Position numbers and translations under genes: made by a program. Shown piece by piece: positions 36,098-45,804 of a DNA stretch of 64,000 bases. Source of the stretch: Zeimonas sp050187175 (lineage in GTDB: Bacteria > Pseudomonadota > Gammaproteobacteria > Burkholderiales > Burkholderiaceae_E); contig JBFWXS010000020.1 in the NCBI GenBank assembly GCA_050187175.1, positions 1 through 64,000 on the forward strand. The letters are read 5' to 3'. The notes beneath the pieces are model-generated. The model had not been told where the DNA came from and made no database searches. It saw only the letters and a program-made list of their open reading frames with translations. Numbering within the stretch: the first letter of the stretch is position 1; every line of letters begins with the position of its first letter.

Positions 36098-36717
36098 GCG
36101 CCGCGGAGCTGACCGGATGGGACTATTTCATCATCGCCACCCTGCTGATCTCGGTCGTGCTGGGACTGCTGCGCGGGATGGTGCGCACCGTGTTCGCGCT
36201 GGCCGGCTGGGTCGCCGCGCTGATCGGCGCGCCGATGCTGACGCCGCCGCTGCTGGCCGCGACCGGCTGGACGCTGCATCCCCTGTTCATCACCGTGCTG
36301 CTGTTCTTCGTCATCCTGGTCGTGGTCCGTCTGCTCGGCAACGCGCTGGCGCGGGTCCTGGCCAAGGTCGGACTCGGGGCGCTCGATCGCTCGCTGGGCG
36401 GCATGCTGGGCGTGGTGCGCGCCGCGATCATCGTGGTGCTGGCGGCTCTGGTGGGCCGCTATATCGGTGCGGACCAGCAGCCGGCCTGGCAGCAGGCCAC
36501 GCTGCGTCCAGTGCTCGACGAGATGGTGGCGCAGGTCGAACCGCTGCTGCCGCGCCGCATGCCCATGCCTTCGCCGGACCTGCTGCCGGCTCCCGGAACG
36601 ATTCCGGCTCCCGGAACGTTCCCGGCGCCGGGCGCGCCGGGAGCGACGGACGGCGGCGAAGCAGGTGGCGGCTCGACGGGCGGCGGCGCGGCGCGCGGCA
36701 AGGCCGTGGCGATCTGA
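36094..36717 (+). CDS. cvpA: CvpA-family membrane protein
   Basis: The 207-residue protein has four predicted TM helices in its first 125 residues (starting WDYFIIATLLISVVLGLLRG), matching CvpA, a family named for colicin V production and tied to envelope stress and purF co-transcription. It begins inside the SPOR gene stop (ATGA) and ends 40 bp before purF, the classic neighbour. The C-terminal tail is Pro/Gly-rich, with PAPGTI, PAPGTF and PAPGAP coded by an 18-bp repeat, and is not part of the conserved domain. Confidence 0.92.
   Translation: MSAAELTGWDYFIIATLLISVVLGLLRGMVRTVFALAGWVAALIGAPMLTPPLLAATGWTLHPLFITVLLFFVILVVVRLLGNALARVLAKVGLGALDRSLGGMLGVVRAAIIVVLAALVGRYIGADQQPAWQQATLRPVLDEMVAQVEPLLPRRMPMPSPDLLPAPGTIPAPGTFPAPGAPGATDGGEAGGGSTGGGAARGKAVAI
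36586..36639. repeat. 18-bp in-frame tandem repeat in the cvpA tail
   Basis: Three 18-bp units at 36586, 36604 and 36622 (the first two nearly identical, CCGGCTCCCGGAACG core) encode PAPGTI, PAPGTF and PAPGAP. Confidence 0.85.
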
Positions 36718-36757
36718 GCATCGGCTGAATTTCGATCGGAAACAAGCGAGGCGAATC

Positions 36758-38287
36758 ATGTGCGGAATACTCGGGATCGTGTCGCGGACGCCGGTCAACC
36801 AGATGCTGTATGACGGCCTGCTGCTGCTGCAGCACCGCGGCCAGGACGCGGCCGGCATCGCCACCGCGATGGGCAAGACGTTCAACATGCACAAGGGCAA
36901 CGGCCTGGTGCGCGACGTCTTCCGCACGCGCAACATGCGCTCGCTGCCGGGCCATACCGGCATCGGCCACGTCCGCTATCCGACGGCGGGCTCGGCCAAC
37001 AATTCCGAGGAGGCGCAGCCGTTCTACGTCAATGCGCCGTTCGGAATCACGCTGGCGCACAACGGCAATCTGACCAATTCGGAGCAGCTGAAGGACGAGA
37101 TGTTCCGCCGCGACCGGCGCCACATCAATACCGAGTCCGATTCCGAAGTGCTGCTGAACGTGCTGGCCAACGAGCTGCAGTCCAGCGCCCCCGGCGTCTC
37201 GCTCGATCCGGATACGGTGTTCGACGCGGTGGTCGCGGTGCACCGGCGCGTGCGCGGCGCCTATGCCTGCGTCGCCGAGATCGCCGGACACGGCATCGTG
37301 GCGTTCCGCGATCCGTTCGGCATCCGCCCGCTGTGCTATGGCGTGGCCGAGACCGACCACGGCACCGAGTACCTGGTCAGCTCGGAGTCGGTGGCGCTCG
37401 AAGGCCTGGGCTTTCGCATGGTGCGCGACGTGGCGCCGGGCGAGGCCATCTTCATCGATCTGGAAGGCAACTTCTTCGCGCGCCAGTGCGCCGATGCGCC
37501 GACGCTGAATCCGTGCATCTTCGAGTACGTGTATTTCGCGCGGCCGGATTCGATCGTCGACGGCGCGTCGGTGTATTCGGCGCGGCTGCGCATGGGCGAG
37601 TACCTGGCCGAGCAGCTGTCGCGCGAACTGTGGCGCGGCGACATCGACGTGGTGATGCCCATTCCGGACACCTCGCGCCCGGCCGCGATGCAATTGGCGA
37701 TGAAGCTGGGGCTGAACTACCGCGAAGGCTTCCTGAAGAACCGCTACGTCGGCCGCACCTTCATCATGCCGGGGCAGGCAGTGCGCCGCAAGTCGGTGCG
37801 CCAGAAGCTGAATGCGATGAGCGTCGAGTTCAAGGGCAAGAACGTGCTGCTGGTCGATGATTCGATCGTGCGCGGCACGACTTCGCGCGAGATCGTTCAG
37901 ATGGCGCGCGACTCGGGCGCGAACAAGGTGTTCTTCGCGTCGGCCGCGCCGCCGGTGCGCTATCCCAACGTCTACGGCATCGACATGCCGACGCGCAGCG
38001 AGCTGATCGCGCACGGCCGCACCGACGAGGAAATCCGGCTGGCGATCGGTGCCGACGCGCTGATCTACCAGACGATTGACGCGGTCAAGCAATCGGTTCG
38101 CGATGTCAATCCCTTGCTGTCGAACTTCGAGGCCTCCTGTTTCGACGGCGTCTACGTGACGGGCGACATCACCCCCGAATACCTGGACCGGGTCGAGCGC
38201 AGACGACTGGAGGGACCTGCTCCCCAGTTCGACGAGGACCGGCCGAAGAACCAGATGAACCTGCAGTTCCAGGTCGAAGCCGATTGA
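36758..38287 (+). CDS. purF: amidophosphoribosyltransferase
   Basis: The 509-residue enzyme makes 5-phosphoribosylamine from PRPP and glutamine, the first committed step of purine synthesis. The N-terminal nucleophile Cys2 is present (MCGILGIVS), so the start is certain; YDGLLLLQHRGQDAAGIA belongs to the glutaminase domain and VLLVDDSIVRGTTS is the PRPP loop. A GAGG site lies 7 nt upstream. It lies between cvpA and metZ as in other betaproteobacteria. Confidence 0.97.
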   Translation: MCGILGIVSRTPVNQMLYDGLLLLQHRGQDAAGIATAMGKTFNMHKGNGLVRDVFRTRNMRSLPGHTGIGHVRYPTAGSANNSEEAQPFYVNAPFGITLAHNGNLTNSEQLKDEMFRRDRRHINTESDSEVLLNVLANELQSSAPGVSLDPDTVFDAVVAVHRRVRGAYACVAEIAGHGIVAFRDPFGIRPLCYGVAETDHGTEYLVSSESVALEGLGFRMVRDVAPGEAIFIDLEGNFFARQCADAPTLNPCIFEYVYFARPDSIVDGASVYSARLRMGEYLAEQLSRELWRGDIDVVMPIPDTSRPAAMQLAMKLGLNYREGFLKNRYVGRTFIMPGQAVRRKSVRQKLNAMSVEFKGKNVLLVDDSIVRGTTSREIVQMARDSGANKVFFASAAPPVRYPNVYGIDMPTRSELIAHGRTDEEIRLAIGADALIYQTIDAVKQSVRDVNPLLSNFEASCFDGVYVTGDITPEYLDRVERRRLEGPAPQFDEDRPKNQMNLQFQVEAD

Positions 38288-38306
38288 AGACAGGATCGAT
38301 GCGCTC

Positions 38307-39518
38307 ATGACTCATCCCGCAGACCAGGACGATCTTTCGCAGTACCGCCTAGACACGCTCGCGGTGCGCGCCGGCATCGAGCGCACGGAGTTCGGCGAAC
38401 ACGCCGAACCGCTGTTCCTGACGTCGAGCTTCGTGCACGACAGCGCGGCGCACGCGGCGGCCAAGTTCGCCGGCGAGGCCGACGGCTACATCTATTCGCG
38501 CTTCGGCAATCCGACCGTGCGCACCTTCGAGAAGCGGTTGGCGGCGCTCGAAGGCGCCGACGACGCGCGCGCCACGGCCTCGGGCATGTCGGCGATCATG
38601 TCGGTGCTGATCAGCCTCACCAAGACCGGCGATCACGTCGTCTGCTCGCAGGGCGTGTTCGGCACCACGCTGCAGCTGTTCGCGCTGTTCGCGCGCTACG
38701 GCATCGAGACCACCTATGTTCCGCTGTCCGACCCCGACGCCTGGGCGGCGGCGATCCGTCCGAACACGCGCATGCTGTTCCTGGAGACGCCGTCGAACCC
38801 GCTGACCGAGGTCGGCGATCTGAAAGCGCTGTCCGCGCTGGGCCGGCGCCACGGTATTCCGCTGGTCGTCGATAACTGCTTCTGCACGCCCGCGCTGCAG
38901 CAGCCGCTGGCGCTGGGGGCCGACATCATCGTGCATTCGGCGACCAAGTACCTGGACGGGCAGGGGCGGGTGATCGGCGGCGCGGTGGTCGGCTCGACCA
39001 AGTACATCGAGGAATCGCTGCAGCCGGTGGTCCGCTATTGCGGGCCGACGATGTCGGCGTTCAATGCCTGGGTGCTGAGCAAAGGCCTGGAGACGCTGTC
39101 GGTGCGCATGCAGCGGCATGCCGAGAACGCGCTGCGCGTGGCGCGCTGGCTCGAGGCGCAGCCCGGCGTGCTGCGCGTGCTGTATCCGGGCCTGGAATCG
39201 CATCCGCAGCATGCGCTTGCCCAGGCGCAGCAGCGGGGCGGCGGAGCAGTGCTCGCGTTCGAGCTGGACGGCGCCGACGACGCGCAGCGCAAGGCCAATG
39301 CCTGGCGCGTGGTCGACGGCTGCAAGCTGCTGTCTATCACCGCGAACCTCGGCGACGTCAAGTCGACGATCACGCATCCCGCCAGCACCACGCACGGCCG
39401 CATGTCGCTCGACGCGCGCCGCGAGGCGGGCATCGGAGAAGGGCTGCTGCGGATCGCCGTCGGGCTCGAGGATCCGGACGACCTGTGCGCCGATCTGGCG
39501 CGGGGTCTGCGCGGCTGA
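38307..39518 (+). CDS. metZ: O-succinylhomoserine sulfhydrylase
   Basis: The 403-residue PLP enzyme of the Cys/Met-metabolism family makes homocysteine directly from O-succinylhomoserine and sulfide. The PLP lysine is K214 in VHSATKYLDGQGRVIGG; EGADDARATASGMSAI and the long C-terminal TITHPASTTHGRM are typical of MetZ rather than cystathionine gamma-synthase. It starts 19 bp after purF, the usual partner in this group. A 279-bp spacer with no recognised gene follows. Confidence 0.94.
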   Translation: MTHPADQDDLSQYRLDTLAVRAGIERTEFGEHAEPLFLTSSFVHDSAAHAAAKFAGEADGYIYSRFGNPTVRTFEKRLAALEGADDARATASGMSAIMSVLISLTKTGDHVVCSQGVFGTTLQLFALFARYGIETTYVPLSDPDAWAAAIRPNTRMLFLETPSNPLTEVGDLKALSALGRRHGIPLVVDNCFCTPALQQPLALGADIIVHSATKYLDGQGRVIGGAVVGSTKYIEESLQPVVRYCGPTMSAFNAWVLSKGLETLSVRMQRHAENALRVARWLEAQPGVLRVLYPGLESHPQHALAQAQQRGGGAVLAFELDGADDAQRKANAWRVVDGCKLLSITANLGDVKSTITHPASTTHGRMSLDARREAGIGEGLLRIAVGLEDPDDLCADLARGLRG

Positions 39519-39797
39519 ATCAGGCGCAGGCGTGCGCGTCCTGCGCGGCGCGATTCGGTGCCCGGCGCAGCATGCGGAGCCGGGATCGGCGGAGGGTGGG
39601 CGCGGACCGGTGTGGATCGGTGCCGGCCCGCGGGCTCGTGTGAACGTGTGAACCAGTGAGCCCGAGCGAACCGGCAACCATCCTACCGGGCCGGCTGAAC
39701 GCATTCAAGATATCGAAAACAAGCGCTTGCGCTCGGCGTGCCGCTCGGTAAGGTGGGTGGCGTCGATGCTGCGGTCCGCCGAGCAAGGAGTCGCTTC

Positions 39798-40958
39798 ATG
39801 GTTCGCAATCCCGAGATCTTCGACGTTTTCCTCGGCAACCTGCGCCGCTACGTACGCGAGCGGCTGGTGCCGCAGGAAGCCGCTGTGGCACGTCTCGACG
39901 AAGTGCCGGCCGAACTGGTCGCCGACATGGCGCGCCAGGGGCTGTTCGGCTATTCGATTCCCGGCGACTACGGCGGCGCGGGCATGACCACCGAGGAACT
40001 GGTGCTGGCGGCCATCGAGCTGTCGCAGTGTTCGGTGGCCTTTCGCGCGCGCGTCGGCACCAATACCGGCATAGGCTCGGAAGCACTGGTGGCTGACGGC
40101 ACCGACGAGCAGAAGCGGCGCTATCTGCCTCGGCTGGCCAGCGGCCAGCTCACCGGCGCGTTCGCGCTGACCGAGCCGGAGGCCGGCTCCGACGCACTGG
40201 CACTGCGCACGTCGGCGCGCCGCGACGGCGACGAGTACGTGCTCAACGGCACTAAGTGCTTCATCACCAATGCGCCGATCGCAGATCTGTTCACCGTCAT
40301 GGCGCGCACCGATCCGGGCGATTCCTCGGCGCGCGGAATCTCGGCCTTCCTGGTGGAGCGCGGTACGCTCGGCCTGTCCACCGGCCCCGCCTACGACAAG
40401 ATGGGCCAGGCCGGTTCGCCGGTCTCCGAAGTGCACTTCAAGAACTGCCGGGTGCCCGCGGAGAACCTCATCGGCGGCCGCGAGGGGCAGGGCTTCAAGA
40501 CGGCGATGAAGGTGCTGAACAAGCAGCGCATCCACCTGGCGGCGCTGTGCATCGGCCCGGCGATCCGCATGCTGGACGATGCGATCGAATTCGTTGCGGC
40601 ACGCAAGCAGTTCGGCCAGCCGCTGGCCCGCTTCCAGCTGATCCAGGCGATGATCGCCGACTGCCAGACCGAGATCCATGCCGCCCGCGCGCTGGTGCTC
40701 GAGACGGCGCGGCAGCGCGACGCAGGCGTCGACGTGACCATGGAAGCGTCGATCTGCAAGTACTTCGCGTCGGAGATGTGCGGCCGCGTCGCCGACCGCG
40801 CCGTGCAGATGTTCGGCGGCTACGGCTATATCGGCGACTACGGCATCGAGCGCTTCTATCGCGACGTGCGGCTGTTCCGGCTGTATGAAGGCACGAGCCA
40901 GATCCACCAGCTGAACATCGCCAAGCGGACGCTGGCGCGGGCCGGCCACACGCTATGA
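39798..40958 (+). CDS. acyl-CoA dehydrogenase
   Basis: The 386-residue FAD enzyme oxidises an acyl-CoA to the 2-enoyl-CoA and passes electrons to ETF. The flavin-binding segment is FALTEPEAGSDA with KCFITNAPIAD, and the catalytic glutamate is E364 in LYEGTSQIHQLNIAKR. The start has AAGGAG 7 nt upstream and gives a normal N-terminus; an in-frame ATG 60 bp upstream is less likely. It stands alone, convergent with dnaE2. ETF-ubiquinone oxidoreductase, the downstream electron acceptor, is encoded about 11 kb away. Chain-length preference is not evident. Confidence 0.92.
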   Translation: MVRNPEIFDVFLGNLRRYVRERLVPQEAAVARLDEVPAELVADMARQGLFGYSIPGDYGGAGMTTEELVLAAIELSQCSVAFRARVGTNTGIGSEALVADGTDEQKRRYLPRLASGQLTGAFALTEPEAGSDALALRTSARRDGDEYVLNGTKCFITNAPIADLFTVMARTDPGDSSARGISAFLVERGTLGLSTGPAYDKMGQAGSPVSEVHFKNCRVPAENLIGGREGQGFKTAMKVLNKQRIHLAALCIGPAIRMLDDAIEFVAARKQFGQPLARFQLIQAMIADCQTEIHAARALVLETARQRDAGVDVTMEASICKYFASEMCGRVADRAVQMFGGYGYIGDYGIERFYRDVRLFRLYEGTSQIHQLNIAKRTLARAGHTL

Positions 40959-41033
40959 GCCTGCCCGGTCATACGCCCTTAGCGCTGTTAGCGCAGCCCG
41001 CCATCACCATGAGCACAGCGCTGGTGTGGGCGC

Positions 41034-44000
41034 TCAGCGGAAATCCCGGCTGCGCACGTCGATGCGGCCCAGCAGCTCGCTGTGGTCGAAGATGCGCCGC
41101 GCCAGCAGATGGCGCACCTCGCCGCTCATCTCGTCGCGCTGCCAGACACCGAACACCGTCATCAGCCGCGCCCCGAGCAGCTCGCGGCGGTAGCGCTCGA
41201 ACACCTTCGGCCAGACGATGACGTTGACCGCGCCGGTCTCGTCCTCCAGCGTCACGAAGATCGTGCCGCTGGCCGTTCCCGGCCGCTGCCGGTGCGTCAC
41301 CAGACCGCTGGCGCGTGCAGGCTCGCGACTGGCCAGCGTCTGCAGATCCTGCGCGGTGGCGATGCCGTGGCGCGCCAGCCGCTCCCGCAGCAGCGCCAGC
41401 GGATGGCGGCCCATCGGCAGGCCGAGGCTGCGGTAGTCGGCGATGATCTCCTGGCCTTCGCTGAGCGGGGCCAGCTCGAGCGCCGCCTCGTCGAAGCGCG
41501 AGTCGGCCAGCAGGGGCGGCAGCGGCGTCACGCCGGCGGCAGTCCAGTGCGCCTGGCGGCGATGGCCGGCCAGCGAGCGCAGAGCATTGCTGTGCGCCAG
41601 GCATTGCAGATCGTGCGGCTCGAGGCGTGCGCTGCGCGCCAGGTCCTCGACGTTGTCGAACAGCGGCGCAGGCCCGCGTTCGCGGCGCCGCTGTTCGCGG
41701 GCGGCGAGCAGCCGCTCGATGGCGGCAGGGGCCAGGCCGCGCACCTGCCGCAGACCGAGCCGCACTGCCGGCTGCGGGCGGGTATCGATCGGCTGCGGGC
41801 GCGTGTCCAGCGATTGCGATTGCGATTGCGGTTGCGGTTGCGCCTCGAGCCGTCGGGCGCAATCGGGCGGCCGGTAAGGACCGATGCCCGGCTGTTCCTC
41901 CAGCGTGCTGTCCTCGTCGCTGATCAGCACGTCGACGCCGCGTACTTCGACGCCGTGCGCGCGCGCATCGCGCACTAGCTGTGCAGGGGCATAGAAGCCC
42001 ATCGGCTGGCTGTTCAGCAGCGCCGCCAGGAACGCGGCGGGTTCATGCCGCTTGATCCAGCTCGACACGTAGACGAGCAGCGCGAAGCTGGCGGCATGGC
42101 TTTCCGGGAAGCCGTATTCGCCGAAGCCTTCGATCTGGCGGAAGATGGCTTCGGCGAAGTCGCGCGGATAGTCGCGCCGGACCATGGTCTCGATCAGCCG
42201 CCCGCGGAAGCGCTCGAGGCTGCCGCTGCGCCGCCAAGCCGCCATCGAGCGACGCAAGGCATCGGCTTCATCGGGCGTGAACTTGGCGGCGATCATCGCG
42301 ATCTGCATCACCTGTTCCTGAAAGATCGGCACGCCGAGCGTGCGCTCCAGCGCCGGCGCCAGCTCATCTTTCGGGTAGGTGACCGCTTCTGACGACTGCC
42401 GGCGCTTCAGGTACGGATGCACCATGCCGCCTTGAATCGGACCGGGCCGCACGATCGCCACCTGCACCACCAGGTCGTAGTATTCCCTCGGCCGCAGCCG
42501 GGGCAGCATGCTCATCTGCGCGCGCGATTCGATCTGGAACACGCCGATCGTGTCGGCGCGCGAAATCATCTCGTAAGTGTCGTTATCACCCTCGGGAATG
42601 TCCTGCATGCGGAACTCGATGCCGCGCCGCCGGCCTATCATGTCGAGCGCGCGGCGGATCGCGCTGAGCATGCCCAGCGCCAGTACGTCGACCTTCAGCA
42701 GGCCGACCGCGTCGAGGTCGTCCTTGTCCCACTGGATCACGCTGCGATCATCCATCGTCGCGTTCTCCACCGGTACCAGCCGCGTCAGCGGGCCGCGTGA
42801 CAGCACGAAGCCGCCGGTGTGCTGCGACAGATGGCGCGGAAAATTGCGCAGCGTCGCTGCCAGTGCCAGCCACTGTCGGGCCAGCGTCGAATCGGGGTCG
42901 AAGCCGGCTTCGCGCAGGGCTTCGCCTTGCAGTCCGCCGTCCCACCACTGGTGCGAGCTTGCAACTTGATCGACGCGCTGTGCGTCGACGCCCAGCGCGC
43001 GGCCCACGTCGCGCAATGCCGAGCGCGAGCGGTAGCAGATGACGGTGGCGGTCAGCGCGGCGCGGTCGCGGCCATAGGTCTGGTACAGATGCTGGATGAC
43101 CTCCTCGCGACGCTGGTGTTCGAAGTCGACGTCGATGTCGGGCGGCTCGCCGCGTGCTCGGCTGATGAAGCGCTCGAACAGCAGATTGGTGCGCCCCGGG
43201 TCGACCTCGGTGATGCCCAGGCAATAGCAGACGACCGAGTTGGCCGCCGAGCCGCGGCCCTGGCACAGGATGTTCCGTGAGCGTGCGAATGCGACGATGT
43301 CCGCGACAGTGAGGAAGTAGTGCTCGAACTCCAACTCTGCGATCAGCTTGAGCTCGTATTCGATCTGTTCCCTGATCTTCGCGGGCGCACCGTGCGGATA
43401 ACGTCGCACCAGACCATCCTCGGTGAGCTTGCGCAGCCAGCTGGTCGATGTGTGTTCGGCCGGCACGATTTCAGTCGGATATTCGTAGCGCAACTCCTTG
43501 AGCGAAAAGCAGCACCGCTCAGCCACCACCACCGTCTCGTCGAGCAGCGCCCGCGGATACAGCCGCGCCAGCCGCGTGCGGCTGCGCAGATGCTGCTCGG
43601 CATTCGGGCTCAGCGCGAAACCCAGCTCGCGCACCGGCGTGCGCAGGCGGATCGCGGTCAGGGTGTCCTGCAGCGTCTTGCGCGAGCGCACGTGGTAATG
43701 GACGTCGCCGCAAGCCAGCGCAGGCAAGCCGGCCAGCTTCGCGATCTCCAGGCTGCGTTCGAGCAGCATCTGGTCGTGGCCGCGCGTCAGCAGCGGCACG
43801 CCGAGCCAGCAGCGGCCATCGAAGCGCTCGCGAAAGAAGCGCGCCAGGCGCAGCAGCCGGAGGCTAGGCGAGGGGTCATCGGACTCCGTTTCCTGCATGC
43901 CGGCTGGCGCATGCGCATCGGCCGATGCACGGCTCCCGGCTGGCGCGTCGAGGGGCGAACGATCGGTCGCGATCGCGGGCCCGGGTATCAGCAGCGCCAG

Positions 44001-44372
44001 GCAGTCGTCGATGCCTCGGGCCAGGTCGTCGGGCAGCAGCCGGTACGTGCCCTTGGCGGCGCGCATCCGCGTCCGGCTGATCAGCTCCGACAGGTTGCCG
44101 TAGCCGTTGCGGTTGGTGGCCAGCAGCACCAGCCGGCTGTCGTCGCCGAAGGCTTCGCGCAGCGAGAACTCGGCGCCGATGATCAGCTTCAGCCCGCTGA
44201 GCCGGGCCTGCTGATGCGCGCGCACGACGCCGGCCAGCGAGCATTCGTCGGTGATGGCGAGCGCCGAGTAGCCCAGTTCATGCGCGCGCTCGACCAGTTC
44301 GCCCGGATGCGAGGCGCCGCGCAGGAACGAGAAGTTGGTAACGCAATGCAGTTCGGCGTAGGACGGAAGCAT
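41034..44372 (-). CDS. dnaE2: error-prone DNA polymerase DnaE2 (ImuC)
   Basis: The 1112-residue protein is the DnaE2/ImuC form of the C-family polymerase, used with ImuA and ImuB for SOS translesion synthesis. It starts with the PHP domain (YAELHCVTNFSFLRGASHP), carries polymerase acidic residues in PDIDVDFEHQRRE and the segment GRGSAANSVVCYCLG, and ends with an OB-fold region (GTIFVTLEDETGAVNVIVWP). A low-complexity insert at about 840-865 contains Pro/Ser-Gln dipeptides from a hexamer repeat. A LexA-box-like site lies only 10 bp before the ATG, and there is no Shine-Dalgarno sequence. It is separated from imuA-imuB by three opposite-strand genes. Confidence 0.95.
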   Translation of the reverse strand: MLPSYAELHCVTNFSFLRGASHPGELVERAHELGYSALAITDECSLAGVVRAHQQARLSGLKLIIGAEFSLREAFGDDSRLVLLATNRNGYGNLSELISRTRMRAAKGTYRLLPDDLARGIDDCLALLIPGPAIATDRSPLDAPAGSRASADAHAPAGMQETESDDPSPSLRLLRLARFFRERFDGRCWLGVPLLTRGHDQMLLERSLEIAKLAGLPALACGDVHYHVRSRKTLQDTLTAIRLRTPVRELGFALSPNAEQHLRSRTRLARLYPRALLDETVVVAERCCFSLKELRYEYPTEIVPAEHTSTSWLRKLTEDGLVRRYPHGAPAKIREQIEYELKLIAELEFEHYFLTVADIVAFARSRNILCQGRGSAANSVVCYCLGITEVDPGRTNLLFERFISRARGEPPDIDVDFEHQRREEVIQHLYQTYGRDRAALTATVICYRSRSALRDVGRALGVDAQRVDQVASSHQWWDGGLQGEALREAGFDPDSTLARQWLALAATLRNFPRHLSQHTGGFVLSRGPLTRLVPVENATMDDRSVIQWDKDDLDAVGLLKVDVLALGMLSAIRRALDMIGRRRGIEFRMQDIPEGDNDTYEMISRADTIGVFQIESRAQMSMLPRLRPREYYDLVVQVAIVRPGPIQGGMVHPYLKRRQSSEAVTYPKDELAPALERTLGVPIFQEQVMQIAMIAAKFTPDEADALRRSMAAWRRSGSLERFRGRLIETMVRRDYPRDFAEAIFRQIEGFGEYGFPESHAASFALLVYVSSWIKRHEPAAFLAALLNSQPMGFYAPAQLVRDARAHGVEVRGVDVLISDEDSTLEEQPGIGPYRPPDCARRLEAQPQPQSQSQSLDTRPQPIDTRPQPAVRLGLRQVRGLAPAAIERLLAAREQRRRERGPAPLFDNVEDLARSARLEPHDLQCLAHSNALRSLAGHRRQAHWTAAGVTPLPPLLADSRFDEAALELAPLSEGQEIIADYRSLGLPMGRHPLALLRERLARHGIATAQDLQTLASREPARASGLVTHRQRPGTASGTIFVTLEDETGAVNVIVWPKVFERYRRELLGARLMTVFGVWQRDEMSGEVRHLLARRIFDHSELLGRIDVRSRDFR
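41811..41840. repeat. hexamer tandem repeat in dnaE2
   Basis: Five 6-bp units (CGATTG x3, CGGTTG x2 on the plus strand) code on the minus strand for alternating Gln and Pro/Ser. Next to them, a longer imperfect repeat codes for DTRPQPI and DTRPQPA. Changes of unit number stay in frame. Confidence 0.9.
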
Positions 44373-44382
44373 GACTAGGATA

Positions 44383-44398
44383 TTGTATAAATATCCAG
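44383..44398 (-). promoter_or_regulatory. LexA box upstream of dnaE2
   Basis: On the minus strand the site reads CTGGATATTTATACAA, 13 of 16 matches to the consensus CTGTATATATATACAG, in an AT-rich island. It ends 10 bp before the dnaE2 ATG. The same window encodes lexA with a perfect site, which supports SOS control of dnaE2. Confidence 0.7.
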
Positions 44399-44525
44399 TA
44401 GTCTGGGTGGGCCTTTTCCCTCATTCGAAGAGTCGCACTACACTGCCGATCCTGAATCGCCTCCATCGGCCGGCTCCGCGCGGGGCCTGGCGCGGCATTC
44501 GATCGACGCCATCGGAGCTCACATC

Positions 44526-45764
44526 GTGACTGAATCCCCGTCCGGCCCCCTGCTGCTCGTCGGCGCCAATCTGATCGATTGCGTGCAGCCGCAGGCGCGG
44601 CCGAACATGTCGGTGCTGATCGAGCGGGGCCGCATCGTCGAGATCCAGCCGCCCGAAGCCGGCTTCCGGGCCGATGACGCCGAGGTGATCGACCTGGCTG
44701 GCGCCAGCCTGTGCCCCGGCTTGTGGGACGTGCACGTGCATCCGGACTTCTTCGCGTCGGTCACCGACATGCCCTTGCCCGAACAGGTGACGCTGTTCGG
44801 CAGCCGCTTGCAGCGTGCCTTGCTCGACTCCGGGATCATCGGCTTTCGCAGCGCCGGCGCGCACGATTACATGGACGTGGCGTGGAAGCGCGCCTTCGAC
44901 AGCGGGCAGCACATCGGTCCGCGCGTCTTCGCCGCCGGCCATTTCCTGACGACGTCGGGCGGACACTTCCTGAGCTCGGGGCATGCGCTCGAATGCGATG
45001 GCCCGTACGGCTTCGTCAAGGCGATCCGCGAGCAGATCCGGAACGGCGTCGACCACATCAAGCTCAATCTGTCGGGCGGCATCATCGGGCCGTCGTGGGA
45101 TCTGCACCGGCACTCGTTCCTGCTGCCCGACGAGTTGAAGGCGGCGTTCGACATCTGCCATCTGCGCGAATTTCCGATCATGGCCCATGCCACGCATCCG
45201 GGCGTCGTGAAGCAGGCCATCCGCCACGGCGTGCACAGCGTCGAGCACGGCTACATCCTCGATGACGAATGCATAGAGCTGTTCGTCGAGCATCGCACCT
45301 GGTACGTGCCCACGCTCGCGATCAGCCATCTCACTCCCGGGCAGGCACGCAACATCTGGGAGCAGCGCTGGACCAGGCAGCGCAATATGGCGCATGCGCT
45401 GTGCTGCCGCGCCGAGGCGGCCACGGACGTCCATCGCGAGGGTTTCATCAAGGCGCTGAACGCCGGCGTGCGCATGGCGCTGGGCTCGGACATCCGCCCG
45501 CTCTCCGAGGCGGCGCTGCTCGAGATCGGGCTGTGGGTGGCCAATGGCGCGACGCCATGGCAGACGCTGCGCGCGGCCACCGCACACGGCGCCGAGATCT
45601 GCGGCGTCGGCGACCAGCTGGGCACCATCGAGGTCGGCAAGATCGCCGACCTGATCGTGGTCGACGGCAACCCGCTCGACGACATCCAGAACCTGCGGCG
45701 GCTGATGCTCGTGTTGAAGGACGGCCGCGTCGTCTCGGACAAGCGGGGCCGCTCCGTGCAATGA
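44526..45764 (+). CDS. amidohydrolase-family protein (imidazolonepropionase/prolidase-like)
   Basis: The 412-residue metal-dependent amidohydrolase has the N-terminal HxH pair H70 and H72 (LWDVHVHPDF), a lysine in HIKLNLSGG suited to carbamylation, later metal histidines in MAHATH and SVEHGY, and the catalytic aspartate in ALGSDIRP. These define a cytoplasmic dipeptidase or imidazolonepropionase-like hydrolase of C-N bonds. It starts with GTG (44526), divergent from dnaE2 across 153 bp. The substrate cannot be named. The following phosphodiesterase gene begins 40 bp downstream and may be co-transcribed. Confidence 0.85.
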   Translation: MTESPSGPLLLVGANLIDCVQPQARPNMSVLIERGRIVEIQPPEAGFRADDAEVIDLAGASLCPGLWDVHVHPDFFASVTDMPLPEQVTLFGSRLQRALLDSGIIGFRSAGAHDYMDVAWKRAFDSGQHIGPRVFAAGHFLTTSGGHFLSSGHALECDGPYGFVKAIREQIRNGVDHIKLNLSGGIIGPSWDLHRHSFLLPDELKAAFDICHLREFPIMAHATHPGVVKQAIRHGVHSVEHGYILDDECIELFVEHRTWYVPTLAISHLTPGQARNIWEQRWTRQRNMAHALCCRAEAATDVHREGFIKALNAGVRMALGSDIRPLSEAALLEIGLWVANGATPWQTLRAATAHGAEICGVGDQLGTIEVGKIADLIVVDGNPLDDIQNLRRLMLVLKDGRVVSDKRGRSVQ

Positions 45765-45804
45765 AGGGGCGCCGATCCGCGCAGCGAGTCCGAACGTATT
45801 CCGC

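Noticed and set aside
39519..39797. Possible small gene or regulatory RNA after metZ
   Set aside because: The 279-bp spacer contains short palindromes such as GCCCGCGGGC but no convincing gene, riboswitch or terminator.
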